Of a stretch of 64,000 bases of DNA, positions 8,528-17,951 are shown piece after piece. Origin of the DNA: Oscillospiraceae bacterium (GTDB lineage Bacteria; Bacillota; Clostridia; Oscillospirales; Oscillospiraceae); NCBI GenBank assembly GCA_017452505.1, contig JAFTMI010000029.1, forward strand, positions 62,001-126,000. Direction: 5' to 3'. Numbering within the stretch: position 1 is the stretch's first letter; the number at the start of each line of letters is the position of its first letter. A program made the position numbers and the translations under genes. The notes under the pieces were generated by a model, which did not search any database, was not told the DNA's origin, and worked only from the letters and a program-made list of their open reading frames with translations.

Positions 8528-9566
8528 TTCTTGCCTCCCGGGCCAGTTGCAGAATCAAAACTTCCAAGATTCTGTCAGCATCGTCAAAAGAGGTTTTCAG
8601 CTGCACATCGCATTCCAGCACCAATTCAGCCGCACGCTTGTAAAATTTCGTAGAAAAGCGTCCGGCCGCAGACATTGTTTTTCGAGCCGGATAGTCGCTT
8701 AAACCGGTAAGTTTCATCAGATCCACAGCGGTTTTGCCGTTGTCCAGTAAGGTTTTTGCAACACTTAGCTTGCGGAAATGACTGCCGATGATCGCTAAAA
8801 TACCGATGGGCTCTTCCTGCATTTTCAGCAATTGCTGCAGCTTCAATAGCGCAGCGCCATATTCGCCGCTGCTCATAAGATCCGTCATTTGAAATACAAC
8901 TGCATCCAGAACCGGTTCGACCACAGCATCTATGTCAGCTTTCCGGATTTCATCCGCACCGGAATAAGCGCAGATCTTAGAAATTTCACTGGAAAGAGTC
9001 GTCATGGTACCGCCGGTTATATCCATCAAATATACGCACAGATCCGGCGTGATCCGCTTACCGGACGCAGCAAAATGCCGGCTGATCCAACTCACCAAAT
9101 CCCGCTGACTCTGCTTTTGGAATTCTACAAGTGCACCATACTTGGAAACGGTTTCCCACAGCTTTTTTATCCGTTTATCCGGCTTAAAGGGAGTTGTTTC
9201 GTAGGTAAACACAACCGTACAGTATTCTGGGATATCGGACAGGATCTCCGCTACACGCTCCCTGTCAGCTTCATTCATCTTAAAGACATCGATCTCATCC
9301 ACGACCACCATTGTGCGCTCCGCCATCATTGGCAGGTTCTCAACACAATCAGCAAAGCTGCGTAAATCAAAATTTTCAGCAGTGAGTTTATGGAAATTAA
9401 AGGACTCCGTCAGTGGGTCTATCACAATTTTGCGGAGTTGCTTCAAATAATGGTTTAGAAGAAAGACCTCTTCACCATAGAAAAAGTACAGACGGCCAGG
9501 CTCTCCCTGCTTGATCTCTTCCTTCAGTTGTTGGAGCAAATTGGGCTCCTCTGTCTTTTTTGCCAT
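8520..9566 (-). CDS. holA: DNA polymerase III delta subunit
   Basis: The clamp-loader wrench that opens the beta clamp (348 aa). The N-terminal GRLYFFYGEEVFLLNHYL is the degenerate P-loop region typical of HolA, followed by VVVDEIDVF. The helical C-terminal half contains YLMDITGGTMTTLSSEI. The ATG at 9566 is chosen: GGGGGTGAG lies just upstream and the protein then begins in the usual MAKKTEEPN style; an upstream in-frame extension lies inside comEC. Four bases separate it from comEC. Confidence 0.93.
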   Translation of the reverse strand: MAKKTEEPNLLQQLKEEIKQGEPGRLYFFYGEEVFLLNHYLKQLRKIVIDPLTESFNFHKLTAENFDLRSFADCVENLPMMAERTMVVVDEIDVFKMNEADRERVAEILSDIPEYCTVVFTYETTPFKPDKRIKKLWETVSKYGALVEFQKQSQRDLVSWISRHFAASGKRITPDLCVYLMDITGGTMTTLSSEISKICAYSGADEIRKADIDAVVEPVLDAVVFQMTDLMSSGEYGAALLKLQQLLKMQEEPIGILAIIGSHFRKLSVAKTLLDNGKTAVDLMKLTGLSDYPARKTMSAAGRFSTKFYKRAAELVLECDVQLKTSFDDADRILEVLILQLAREARND

Positions 9567-9570
9567 ACTC

Positions 9571-11793
9571 TCACCCCCTGAGAATAATTGTACCTTCCAA
9601 ATCTGTGCGGTAAACCGTACATCCAAACAGATCAAGCCGATCAAGGGTATCCTTGGCCGGATGACCGTAACTGTTTCTCTCACCAACGGAAATCAGTACA
9701 ATTTCCGGTCGAGTCGCATTCAGCAGCTCCCAGGATGTTGAACTGCTTGAACCATGGTGACCAGCCACCAAAATTTCCAAATCCGGCAAAGTAGTATGCT
9801 CCAGTAATGCTCGCTCACCGGAAACAGAACGGTCACCTGTGATTAGTATATCACAATTCTCAGGCTGAAACAAGATACACAGACCGCTTTCGTTGCTCTC
9901 GTCCTTGTCTTCTGATGGAAAAATCGTAATATTCACGTCATCCAAGGAGATATCTTCCGTTACCCATTGGATTTTATCCTTATGTTTCTCCACCAAAATA
10001 TCTTTATACTTGTTTTCATCATGACCTAATGGCAGGTACAATTTGTCAGCCGGAACAATATCCAACAAATTCTCAGCGCCACCCACATGGTCAGAATCAT
10101 AATGGGTAAGAATAAAACCATCCAAGTGGAAAATACCTTGTGAAATCAGTAATTGAGCCGACTCGTTTGCCGCTATCTCATCGCTGTCACCGCCGCAGTC
10201 GACCATATAGTATTTGTCTTCATATTGCAAAAGCACACATTGACCTTGACCCACATCGATTACCGTGATACGGTAATCATCTAATCTTGGCTCCAAGTAC
10301 GAGAAGAGCAGTGAACCAATTAAACCCGTTATTATACAAAATGTCAGCACTATAGGATGTTTCTTCCTGCTCTTCCAAAAAACAGTCAGCAAAATACCGG
10401 TAAAAAGCAGCCAAAGAACGATGTAAATACTGCTTGTATATACCGAAGACATCGGAACCTTAGAAATCATATCTATCACCCATAAAACATATCGAACAGG
10501 CCAGGCAACCAACCACCCGACCGCCATTCCCAGCGGAAGCCACACAGCGCCTAAAACACAGGCAACCACAACACCAATAAAAATCGCAGAAACAACCCAA
10601 AGGGTCAGTAAATTGGTTAAGATACCTAAAATACATACGCTCCCAAAGTAAATTGCACTGAGCGGTGTTGTCAAAGAAATCGCACCCAAAGTTGCACTAA
10701 CAGACGCAACGAACCACCGGGTTAATTTAGCCTTCCATGTCCGCCCCTTTGCCGGACCGAGCCGTGACTTTAGTAGCAGAAAATCATGGATACGCTCTGT
10801 AAAGAGGAGTATGCCTATCATACATCCTGCCGAAAACTGTAGGCTCACGGAAGTGATTGCAAAAGGATTGTTTGCAAGAATAAGCAACACAGCAAAGCCC
10901 AAAGCCGTTGGCGGATCATATTCTCTGTCTGTAATCAACGCAAGAATCACAAGTGACTGCATAATCGTCGCACGTACAATGGACGGTGAAAATCCAGCAA
11001 CTGCCGCAAAAAGGAACAACATTGGAAACCCAAATAATGCAGTCAGAGAACGCTTCTTAAAGCAAAGAAAATACAGCACAGAAAACAAAATGGATACATG
11101 CATACCGGAAACCGCAGCAATATGGTAAATACCACCGGCTTTCAGCTTCCATTCCATATCAAAGGGCATATCCTCCCGGTCACCCAAAAGAAGTGCTCTG
11201 GCAAAGCTTCGGGCATCCACCGGGAAAGTTTTGTCCACAAGAGAAAGGATTTCGTGACGAAGGTTTTTTACAAAATACTTTTCAATCGAAGTCGTAACCG
11301 GTGAAACAACACTGTCACCTTTGGGGAAGCACAAAAGAAATATACCATTTCCTCTATGATAGGTTGCATTCTCCTTTCCGCCCACAGTGTAACGGAGAAA
11401 ATAATCGCCCGAAACCCGATCACCCGGTGTTAAGGAAACACCCTCGTTTATATAAAACTGAACAGTATAGGTTTTTCCGCCTATGCTTGTTTTACCTTCA
11501 CAAATTGTGCTGTTCTCGCCAATTCTGCTGTAGTCGGTAGCTGTGATATCCAAGTGCAGTTCCTGTCCATCAAATGAACGGGCAGGTGTAAGATACAGCC
11601 ACTCAAATCCAAGAAACCAACCAAGTCCTACTGCGCATCCAACCAAAACGCAAAGGAACTGCCGACGGTATTTTGACAAAATCAGTGTACCAACACAAAT
11701 GATTGTCAATACTATCCAAATACCGTATTTCAGGTATGCACCACCGGCGCAGGCAGCTGCAAAACCAACAGAAAACCACATCAGCTTTCGCAA
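9571..11793 (-). CDS. comEC: ComEC/Rec2 DNA-uptake channel
   Basis: The transmembrane channel for single-stranded DNA import in natural transformation (740 aa). It has an N-terminal OB-like segment (about 60-170), the multi-pass competence domain (about 185-500, with AAVSGMHVSILFSVLYF), and a C-terminal metallo-beta-lactamase-like domain (ILTHYDSDHVGGAEN, VAGHHGSSSS). All three parts are complete, so it looks intact. The chosen start is a TTG at 11793 with GGGAGAG six bases upstream; an ATG four codons later is the alternative. No other com gene is in the window. First gene of a comEC-holA-rnmV-ABC-F unit. I see no clear promoter in the short gap to alaS. Confidence 0.92.
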   Translation of the reverse strand: MRKLMWFSVGFAAACAGGAYLKYGIWIVLTIICVGTLILSKYRRQFLCVLVGCAVGLGWFLGFEWLYLTPARSFDGQELHLDITATDYSRIGENSTICEGKTSIGGKTYTVQFYINEGVSLTPGDRVSGDYFLRYTVGGKENATYHRGNGIFLLCFPKGDSVVSPVTTSIEKYFVKNLRHEILSLVDKTFPVDARSFARALLLGDREDMPFDMEWKLKAGGIYHIAAVSGMHVSILFSVLYFLCFKKRSLTALFGFPMLFLFAAVAGFSPSIVRATIMQSLVILALITDREYDPPTALGFAVLLILANNPFAITSVSLQFSAGCMIGILLFTERIHDFLLLKSRLGPAKGRTWKAKLTRWFVASVSATLGAISLTTPLSAIYFGSVCILGILTNLLTLWVVSAIFIGVVVACVLGAVWLPLGMAVGWLVAWPVRYVLWVIDMISKVPMSSVYTSSIYIVLWLLFTGILLTVFWKSRKKHPIVLTFCIITGLIGSLLFSYLEPRLDDYRITVIDVGQGQCVLLQYEDKYYMVDCGGDSDEIAANESAQLLISQGIFHLDGFILTHYDSDHVGGAENLLDIVPADKLYLPLGHDENKYKDILVEKHKDKIQWVTEDISLDDVNITIFPSEDKDESNESGLCILFQPENCDILITGDRSVSGERALLEHTTLPDLEILVAGHHGSSSSTSWELLNATRPEIVLISVGERNSYGHPAKDTLDRLDLFGCTVYRTDLEGTIILRG

Positions 11794-11810
11794 GGCGTTC
11801 TCTCCCTTGT

Positions 11811-11843
11811 AAAAAGGACGCCACCCATGGGCAGCGTCCTTAT
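11811..11843 (-). terminator. alaS terminator
   Basis: Read on minus: AAGGACGC pairs with GCGTCCTT with inner CCC/GGG pairs, then a run of five T. It lies three bases after the alaS stop. Confidence 0.85.
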
Positions 11844-11846
11844 ATA

Positions 11847-14483
11847 TTAGAGCTTAGATGCTACAAAATCGTCAACTGTTGCCAGTGCGTCATCCAGCTT
11901 CAGCGCATCCTTGCCACCGCCCATAGCAGAGTCGGGCTTGCCACCACCGGAACCACCGCAGATGGTGCAAACCTGCTTCACCAGATCACCGGCCTTCACG
12001 CCCTTAGCGACGGCATCCTTTCCGCAAACTGCCAGGAAGGTGAGCTTATCGTCGTTGACAGCAGACAGCACAGCAACCACATTGGAAGCCTTATCCCGCA
12101 GGGTATCACCGATCTGACGGAGCTTACCGGCATCGGAATTGGGAACATTCACTGTCAGCACCTTCAGACCGCCAATATCGTGCGCACCAAACAGGAAACG
12201 GTCTGCCTCACCGGCAGTTTCCTTGGCCTTGTAAGACTCAATTGCCTTCTTCAGGTTCTTGACTTCCTCAGTCTGAGCATGGATCTTATCCACAAGTTCA
12301 CCGGGCTTTGCCTTATACTCAGCGGCTGCTGCATACAGCAAATGATGGGTACGGGCCATATCGGCCAGGCATTCCTTGCCGGTAATGGCTTCAATACGGC
12401 GGACACCGGAAGCAACGCTGCCCTCACTCTCGATACGGAAAGGACCAACCTTTGCGGTATTGTCCAAGTGGGTGCCACCACACAGTTCGATAGAATAGCC
12501 GCCCATATTGACAACACGGACAGTATCACCGTACTTTTCGCTGAACAGAGCGGTTGCGCCCTGCTTTTTTGCTTCCTCAATGGGCATTTCCTTAACATCA
12601 ACAGGATAGCCTTCCAACACAGCAGACTGCACGATGGCGTCGACCTTTGCCAGCTCCTCGGGGGTCATAGCAGAGTAATGGGTAAAGTCAAAGCGCAGAC
12701 GGTCAGGCTCAACCAAAGAGCCAGCCTGGTGAACGTGGTCACCCAGGACGCTGGTCAGAGCCTTCTGCAACAGGTGGGTTGCGGAGTGGGCACGCATAAT
12801 GGCCTTACGGCGCTCTACATCAATGGTTGCCAAAACCACATCATCGGTCTTTAGTGCGCCGCTGCGCATCACACCGGAGTGGAGATACTTACCGCCTTTA
12901 TCCTTCTGCACATTGGTAACCTTGAAGCGGCTCTCTCCCATCAGAATTGCGCCGTAGTCAGCGCACTGACCGCCCATTTCCGCATAGAAGGGAGTCTTAT
13001 CCAGGACGATAATGCCCTGCTCACCGGCAGTAATAGAGCCAGTAACTTCTTCACCAACACAAACGGCCAAAATCTTGGCCTCGCAGTTGTTCTCTTCATA
13101 GCCCACGAATTCGGTAGGGGTGGTATCCAGGCCCAGGTCGATACCTGCCCAGCCCAAATCGCCAAGCGCCTTACGAGCCTCACGGGCGCGGACACGCTGC
13201 TCTTCACGGCAAGCAACGAATTTGTCCATATCCAGGGTCATGCCCTCGTCTTCAAGCATCTCCGCTGTCAGGTCCACAGGGAAGCCATAGGTATCCGCCA
13301 ACAGGAATGCATCCTCACCGGAGAAGACAGTTTCACCCTTTTCCTTGTGTTGCTGGAGCTTTTCACCAAAGATACGCATACCGGTATCAATGGTACGGGC
13401 AAAGTTCTCTTCCTCGGTCTTGACGACACGGATGATATGGGCAGCACGCTCACGAAGATAACTGTAGTGGCTCTCATTTTCTTGAATAACGGTTTCCACG
13501 ACCTCGTACAGGAAGGGACGGTTTACTCCCAAAAGCTTGCCGTGACGGGCAGCACGACGGAGCAGACGGCGCAAAACGTAGCCACGGCCCTCGTTGGTGG
13601 GCTGCACACCGTCAGCAATCATAAATGTAGATGCACGAATATGGTCGGTGATAACTCTCAGGCTTACATCGGTCTTATTGCTCTGGCCGTAAGCAGCACC
13701 GGTGATTTTGGTAACGTGGTTGGTAATATTCATAACCGTATCCACATCAAACAGGGAGTTCACATCCTGGCAAACAACAGCCAAACGCTCCAAGCCCATA
13801 CCGGTATCGATATTCTTCTGCACCAGTTCTGTATAATTGCCGTTGCCGTCATTGTCGAACTGAGAGAACACATTGTTCCAAACCTCGATAAAGCGGTCAC
13901 ACTCACAACCAACCTTACAATCGGGGCTGCCACAGCCGTACTTTTCGCCACGGTCATAGTATATCTCGGAGCAAGGACCGCAAGGACCGGAGCCGTGCTC
14001 CCAGAAGTTATCGGCCTTGCCGAAGCGGAAGATATTCTCAGCAGGAATACCGATCTCCTTGTTCCAGATCTCAAATGCTTCCTCGTCATTTTCATAGATG
14101 GAGGGATACAGGCGGTCTTCTTCCAGACCAACAACCTTGGTCAAAAACTCCCAGCTCCAGGCAATCGCCTCGTGCTTAAAGTAATCACCAAAAGAGAAAT
14201 TACCCAACATTTCAAAATAGGTGCCGTGACGGGCGGTCTTGCCGATGTTCTCGATATCACCGGTACGAATACACTTCTGGCAGGTGCAAACTCGTCTTTT
14301 GGGGGGCTCCACTTCACCCTTAAAGTAGGGTTTCATGGGCGCCATACCGGAGTTGATCAGCAACAGGGATGCATCATTTTGTGGGATCAGAGAAAAACTG
14401 GGCAGGCGCAAATGGTCCTTGCTCTCAAAGAAGCTGAGGAACATCTCACGCAGCTCATTTACGCCATAGGCTTTCTTGCTCAT
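11847..14483 (-). CDS. alaS: Alanyl-tRNA synthetase
   Basis: Charges tRNA-Ala (878 aa, full length). Class II core begins FLSFFESKDHLRLPSFSLIP. The editing domain has the zinc-binding HSATHLLQ and CGGTHLDNT. The C-terminal DHHA1/C-Ala part ends SGGGKPDSAMGGG. AGGAGG at 14494-14499 fixes the ATG. It is preceded by a T-box leader and promoter, so expression follows the charging of tRNA-Ala. Monocistronic, with its own terminator. Confidence 0.98.
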   Translation of the reverse strand: MSKKAYGVNELREMFLSFFESKDHLRLPSFSLIPQNDASLLLINSGMAPMKPYFKGEVEPPKRRVCTCQKCIRTGDIENIGKTARHGTYFEMLGNFSFGDYFKHEAIAWSWEFLTKVVGLEEDRLYPSIYENDEEAFEIWNKEIGIPAENIFRFGKADNFWEHGSGPCGPCSEIYYDRGEKYGCGSPDCKVGCECDRFIEVWNNVFSQFDNDGNGNYTELVQKNIDTGMGLERLAVVCQDVNSLFDVDTVMNITNHVTKITGAAYGQSNKTDVSLRVITDHIRASTFMIADGVQPTNEGRGYVLRRLLRRAARHGKLLGVNRPFLYEVVETVIQENESHYSYLRERAAHIIRVVKTEEENFARTIDTGMRIFGEKLQQHKEKGETVFSGEDAFLLADTYGFPVDLTAEMLEDEGMTLDMDKFVACREEQRVRAREARKALGDLGWAGIDLGLDTTPTEFVGYEENNCEAKILAVCVGEEVTGSITAGEQGIIVLDKTPFYAEMGGQCADYGAILMGESRFKVTNVQKDKGGKYLHSGVMRSGALKTDDVVLATIDVERRKAIMRAHSATHLLQKALTSVLGDHVHQAGSLVEPDRLRFDFTHYSAMTPEELAKVDAIVQSAVLEGYPVDVKEMPIEEAKKQGATALFSEKYGDTVRVVNMGGYSIELCGGTHLDNTAKVGPFRIESEGSVASGVRRIEAITGKECLADMARTHHLLYAAAAEYKAKPGELVDKIHAQTEEVKNLKKAIESYKAKETAGEADRFLFGAHDIGGLKVLTVNVPNSDAGKLRQIGDTLRDKASNVVAVLSAVNDDKLTFLAVCGKDAVAKGVKAGDLVKQVCTICGGSGGGKPDSAMGGGKDALKLDDALATVDDFVASKL

Positions 14484-14499
14484 ATTAAATTAACCTCCT

Positions 14500-14733
14500 A
14501 AAAATTTCAAAAAAATAAACCTCTCCCCTGTTTTAGGGGCGAGGCGCTCGCGGTACCACCCTAATTCACTTCTAAACAGAAGTATCTTAGTCACTCTGTA
14601 ACGGGAGTTCCCGTCCCGGTCATCCCGGGCTGCTTGGAAGTGGCTGAAGGCAGGTCTCGGCAAGGGGCTCACACCATTCCCCTCTCGCTTTGGCTTAACC
14701 AACCTCTTTGTTTCCGCATTGCGTTTACATATC
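14500..14733 (-). ncRNA. T-box leader of alaS
   Basis: Read on minus, the leader contains the hallmark T-box AGGGTGGTACCGCGAGC (about 14547-14563) that pairs with the free CCA end of uncharged tRNA. Stem structures lie upstream (for example CCCGGGATGACCGGG and ACTTCTGTTTAGAAGT), and a terminator lies downstream. The position just before alaS points to tRNA-Ala as ligand. I could not place the specifier codon with certainty. The 5' end is approximate. Confidence 0.9.
14510..14544 (-). terminator. T-box attenuator hairpin
   Basis: On minus, CCTCGCCCCT pairs with AGGGGAGAGG, followed by a T-rich tract that reaches the alaS ribosome-binding site. It competes with the antiterminator that includes the T-box bases. 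Confidence 0.8.
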
Positions 14734-14739
14734 GTAGAT

Positions 14740-14767
14740 ATTCTACCACAAACGCCGAAAATGTCAA
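14740..14767 (-). promoter_or_regulatory. alaS promoter
   Basis: On minus: TTGACA (14762-14767), 16-base spacer ending in TGTGG, then TAGAAT (14740-14745). Consensus -35 with extended -10. Confidence 0.75.
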
Positions 14768-14801
14768 TGGTTTTCCTCTATTTTTCAGCATTTAACTCAT
14801 A

Positions 14802-14830
14802 AAAACAGACCGCCATAGGCGGTCTGTTTT
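14802..14830 (-). terminator. Terminator of the pepF unit
   Basis: AAAACAGACCGCC pairs with GGCGGTCTGTTTT around an ATA loop, followed by T5 on minus. It sits two bases after the stop of the small gene. Confidence 0.9.
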
Positions 14831-14831
14831 G

Positions 14832-15098
14832 TTATACATTTTCTTCCAGCCATGCTTTAAGGGCCAAGCGACCCTCTTCTGACATTGGGAAGGTAGCTTC
14901 TTTTTCCATTTCGCTCTTCTCGTAGCACAACTGGCCATGCCAAAGTTCAACAAAAATACTGCTGTTTTCCATATCCACCTCTTTGGGCGTGAGCATTACA
15001 ACCTTGGGTTCTATCTTAAACCGCAATGCGCCACAAGATCCGGTAAATACATTTTTCATCGCAAAGGTATGCAATGTGGGAAGGAAAATATCTGCCAT
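14832..15098 (-). CDS. Small conserved hypothetical protein
   Basis: An 88-residue soluble protein without signal peptide or membrane segment. Visible features are a GSCGALRFKIEP strand pattern, VELWHGQLCYEKSE, and an acidic C-terminal helix (EEGRLALKAWLEENV). I do not recognise a named family. ATG 15098 is preferred because AGGTGA lies six bases upstream; a GTG at 15107 would overlap that site. It overlaps neither neighbour in coding function but starts just two bases before the pepF stop, so it is translationally linked to pepF and shares its terminator. Confidence 0.7.
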   Translation of the reverse strand: MADIFLPTLHTFAMKNVFTGSCGALRFKIEPKVVMLTPKEVDMENSSIFVELWHGQLCYEKSEMEKEATFPMSEEGRLALKAWLEENV

Positions 15099-15099
15099 C

Positions 15100-16896
15100 T
15101 TATTCACCTGCCAATTCTTCCATCTCGTCCAACAGCTGACTGAACAGCTCCAAAGCTGCCTCCACAGGCTCCGGTCCGGTCATATCCACACCTGCGCCCT
15201 TGAGAAGATCAATGGGGTTCTTGGAACAGCCGCCAGACAGGAAATTAAGATAATCCTTAACCACCTTCTCCCCTTCTTGCAGAATCCGGCGGGAAAGTGC
15301 AATAGCAGCTGCATAGCCTGTCGCATACTGAAACACATAATAGTTGTAATAAAAATGCGGAATTCTTGCCCACTCTACAGCAATCTGATCGTCTACCACC
15401 ATATCCGGTCCAAAGTATTCTTCATTTAACCGACGATATTCAGCGCAGAGGTCATCAGCAGTTAGGGTCTTACCTTGCGTCACCATCTTACCGATATTCA
15501 GCTCGAATTCTGCAAACATTGTCTGCCGGTACAGCGTGCCCTTAAACTGCTCTAAGAAGTGATTGATGAGGTAAATCCGCTCCTTTTTGTCTGTTGTTTT
15601 GCTCAGCAGATACTCCATCAGCAGCGCTTCATTGCAAGTAGAAGCCACTTCAGCCACAAAAATCACATAATGGGCATCAATGGGGGTTTGGTGCTTATTG
15701 GAAAGATAGGAATGCAATGCATGACCCATTTCATGGGCCAAAGTAAACTGACTATCCAACGTACCTGAGAAGTTCAGAAGTACATATGGATGAACTGATG
15801 CCCCTGCGGAATACGCACCGCTTCGCTTACCGGCATTGGGATAAACATCGATCCAGCGATTCTCAAATCCTTCTTTCAAAATCGCCCGGTATTCCTCACC
15901 CAAGGGCGCAAGGGCATTATAAACAGCTTCTTTTGCTTCATCGAAGCTGATTTTTTTGTCAACATCGGAAACCAACGGCGCGTAAACATCGTAAAAATGC
16001 AGTTCATCCAAGCCCAACAGCTTTTTACGCAGGCGAACATAGCGGTGCATCTTGTCCATATTCTTATGGACTGTTTCAATAAGATTCAGATACACAGATG
16101 TGGGCACATTGGTATTATTCAACGAAGCCTCGAAGGCATTTTCGTATCTGCGGGCCTGAGCAAAAAACTTCATCTGCTTATTTTGGGCATCCAAAATAGA
16201 AGCTGCAGTGTTCTTAAAATCGCCAAATCCCGTATAAAGACTCTCGTAGGCATTCTTCCGTAAAACCCGGTCAGGGCTGTTCTGCAAAGGCACAAAGGTG
16301 GCTTGTTTTACCGGATGGGCATTGCCATCAGAATCCAATGCATCTTCAAATTTCAGATCCGCATCAGCAAACATACCGTAAATGGTATCCGGCGCTTGCG
16401 AAAGCTCACCTGCAGCTGCCAGGATTTTTTCCTCAGCAGGAGAAAGAATATGCTCCCTTTTCCTCCGCAAATTGGTCAAATAACGGTGATACCGCTCCAA
16501 TTTAGGGCACTCAACAAAAAAGCCGTCTAACTGTTCATCGGAGATTGCCATGATCTCCGGTGTATCAAAACTAAGAGCAGAACTTAAATCCACCATCACA
16601 CTGGTAAATCTGCCGGTCATTGCCTGGTAGGTTGCATTGCGGGTGTCTTCATCGGACTTACGCATACAGTAGTTGCCTAACCGGGACGCCTTCACATCGG
16701 TCATTTCAGACCGGTAAAGGTAATCATAAAGGGTCTGTCCGCTTTCAGCCAAGCGACCGGCAAAGCCGGACAAAACCTCTTTGTCCTGTGCAATGGTAGA
16801 CAGTTCCTGCTCCCAGGCTTCATCATTTGTATATAAATCCTCAATAGCCCATTTATCGGCTACAGGAATTTCTGAACGCTCACGAATTTTATCCAT
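15100..16896 (-). CDS. pepF: Oligoendopeptidase F
   Basis: A cytosolic zinc metallopeptidase of family M3 that cuts short peptides (598 aa). The zinc motif is AHEMGHALHSYL (HExxH), and the distal ligand lies in the FVAEVASTCNEALL segment. The usual N-terminal helical lid is present. ATG 16896 is chosen because GGAGGG precedes it and the protein then starts MDKIRERSEIP like its relatives; the longer in-frame reading would cross the promoter. First gene of a two-gene unit. Confidence 0.95.
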   Translation of the reverse strand: MDKIRERSEIPVADKWAIEDLYTNDEAWEQELSTIAQDKEVLSGFAGRLAESGQTLYDYLYRSEMTDVKASRLGNYCMRKSDEDTRNATYQAMTGRFTSVMVDLSSALSFDTPEIMAISDEQLDGFFVECPKLERYHRYLTNLRRKREHILSPAEEKILAAAGELSQAPDTIYGMFADADLKFEDALDSDGNAHPVKQATFVPLQNSPDRVLRKNAYESLYTGFGDFKNTAASILDAQNKQMKFFAQARRYENAFEASLNNTNVPTSVYLNLIETVHKNMDKMHRYVRLRKKLLGLDELHFYDVYAPLVSDVDKKISFDEAKEAVYNALAPLGEEYRAILKEGFENRWIDVYPNAGKRSGAYSAGASVHPYVLLNFSGTLDSQFTLAHEMGHALHSYLSNKHQTPIDAHYVIFVAEVASTCNEALLMEYLLSKTTDKKERIYLINHFLEQFKGTLYRQTMFAEFELNIGKMVTQGKTLTADDLCAEYRRLNEEYFGPDMVVDDQIAVEWARIPHFYYNYYVFQYATGYAAAIALSRRILQEGEKVVKDYLNFLSGGCSKNPIDLLKGAGVDMTGPEPVEAALELFSQLLDEMEELAGE

Positions 16897-16924
16897 CAAT
16901 TTCCCTCCTGTTTGAATTATTTTT

Positions 16925-16933
16925 ATTATACCA
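16925..16933 (-). promoter_or_regulatory. pepF promoter, extended -10
   Basis: On minus: TGTGG directly before TATAAT (16925-16930). The -35 is poor. Confidence 0.6.
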
Positions 16934-17009
16934 CAGCCTACAAAAATTGGAAAGTATAACCTTGATTTTATTTTCAAGATATGATAGTATTCTTCCGGTG
17001 ATAAAAACT

Positions 17010-17915
17010 ATGAAAAAGAAACTAAAAAGCAATCTTGCAATACTGATCGCAACGATCATCTGGGGCTCTACTTTTGTGGCTCAAAGTATCGGTATGGACC
17101 ATATCGGTCCTTTCACCTTCCAGGCTGCGCGATGCTTTCTGGGCGGACTGATACTGCTTCCCATCATTGCAGTATCGGATAGATTTACATATAAAAACGA
17201 TAATAAAAACTTTTTGACCCGCTGGCTGGATAAAGGTCTTTGGAAAGCCGGCTTACTCTGTGGTCTTCCTTTATTTGTTGCAACAAATTTGCAGCAACTC
17301 GGCATTGTGGATACGGATGCCGGTAAATCTGCTTTCTTGACCGCAATGTACATTGTGTTTGTACCAATCATCGGTATGTTTTTCGGTCAAAAGGCTTCAA
17401 AATGGGTGCCTGTTAGTGTCGTACTGGGTGTCGGCGGTCTGTACTGTCTAAGCTGCGTTGGTGTAACAAGCATTGCAACTAGTGATCTGCTTCTTTTGGG
17501 CTGCGCCGTAGCCTTTGCAGTGCAAATTTTAGCAGTTGACAAATTTGCCAACCAAGTGGATTGCCTGCGGCTGAACTGCATCAACGCATTTTTGTGTGCA
17601 GCTCTTTCTGCTATTGTGATGGTCTTCACAGAAGGACCCTCTTGGACCGCAATTCGCGGCTGTTTTGGTTCCATTGCCTATGCCGGTATTCTTTCCATGG
17701 GCATTGCTTATTCTCTGCAAAATATCGGACAGAAGAATCTGGATTCTGCCACCGCTTCCCTGCTGATGAGCACAGAATCTGTTTTTGCCGTATTAGCCGG
17801 CTGGATTGTGCTGCATGAGCGGCTGAGTTTTTGGGAAGGCATCGGTTGTGTGCTGGTCTTCGGTGCTGTTATTCTGTCCCAGCTACCGGACAAGAAGAAA
17901 GCTAAAGAAATCTAA
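17010..17915 (+). CDS. DMT/EamA family transporter
   Basis: A ten-segment exporter of the drug/metabolite transporter superfamily (301 aa). Two EamA repeats are visible: residues about 8-140, with ATIIWGSTFVAQ as the N-terminal signature, and about 150-292. The substrate is unknown; amino acids or nucleosides are typical. ATG 17010 is preferred over an upstream reading that would start inside the promoter area. A possible promoter is TTGATT (16962) with TAGTAT (16985), spacer 17. The ribosome-binding site is weak (GGTGA). Terminated by a strong hairpin. Confidence 0.88.
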   Translation: MKKKLKSNLAILIATIIWGSTFVAQSIGMDHIGPFTFQAARCFLGGLILLPIIAVSDRFTYKNDNKNFLTRWLDKGLWKAGLLCGLPLFVATNLQQLGIVDTDAGKSAFLTAMYIVFVPIIGMFFGQKASKWVPVSVVLGVGGLYCLSCVGVTSIATSDLLLLGCAVAFAVQILAVDKFANQVDCLRLNCINAFLCAALSAIVMVFTEGPSWTAIRGCFGSIAYAGILSMGIAYSLQNIGQKNLDSATASLLMSTESVFAVLAGWIVLHERLSFWEGIGCVLVFGAVILSQLPDKKKAKEI

Positions 17916-17949
17916 AAGCAGGCAATGCAATAATGCATTGCCTGCTTTT
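17914..17949. terminator. Bidirectional terminator
   Basis: A 16-base near-perfect stem from AAAAGCAGGCAATGCA to its complement, loop ATAA, with T4 or more on both strands. It lies between convergent genes and overlaps the DMT stop. Confidence 0.92.
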
Positions 17950-17951
17950 AA

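Noticed and set aside
12879..14501. A 540-codon open frame on the plus strand
   Set aside because: Antisense to alaS, which is full length. It arises from codon bias of the real gene.
14490..14702. A 70-codon open frame on minus upstream of alaS
   Set aside because: It coincides with the T-box leader and its hairpins, so it is structured RNA and not a gene.
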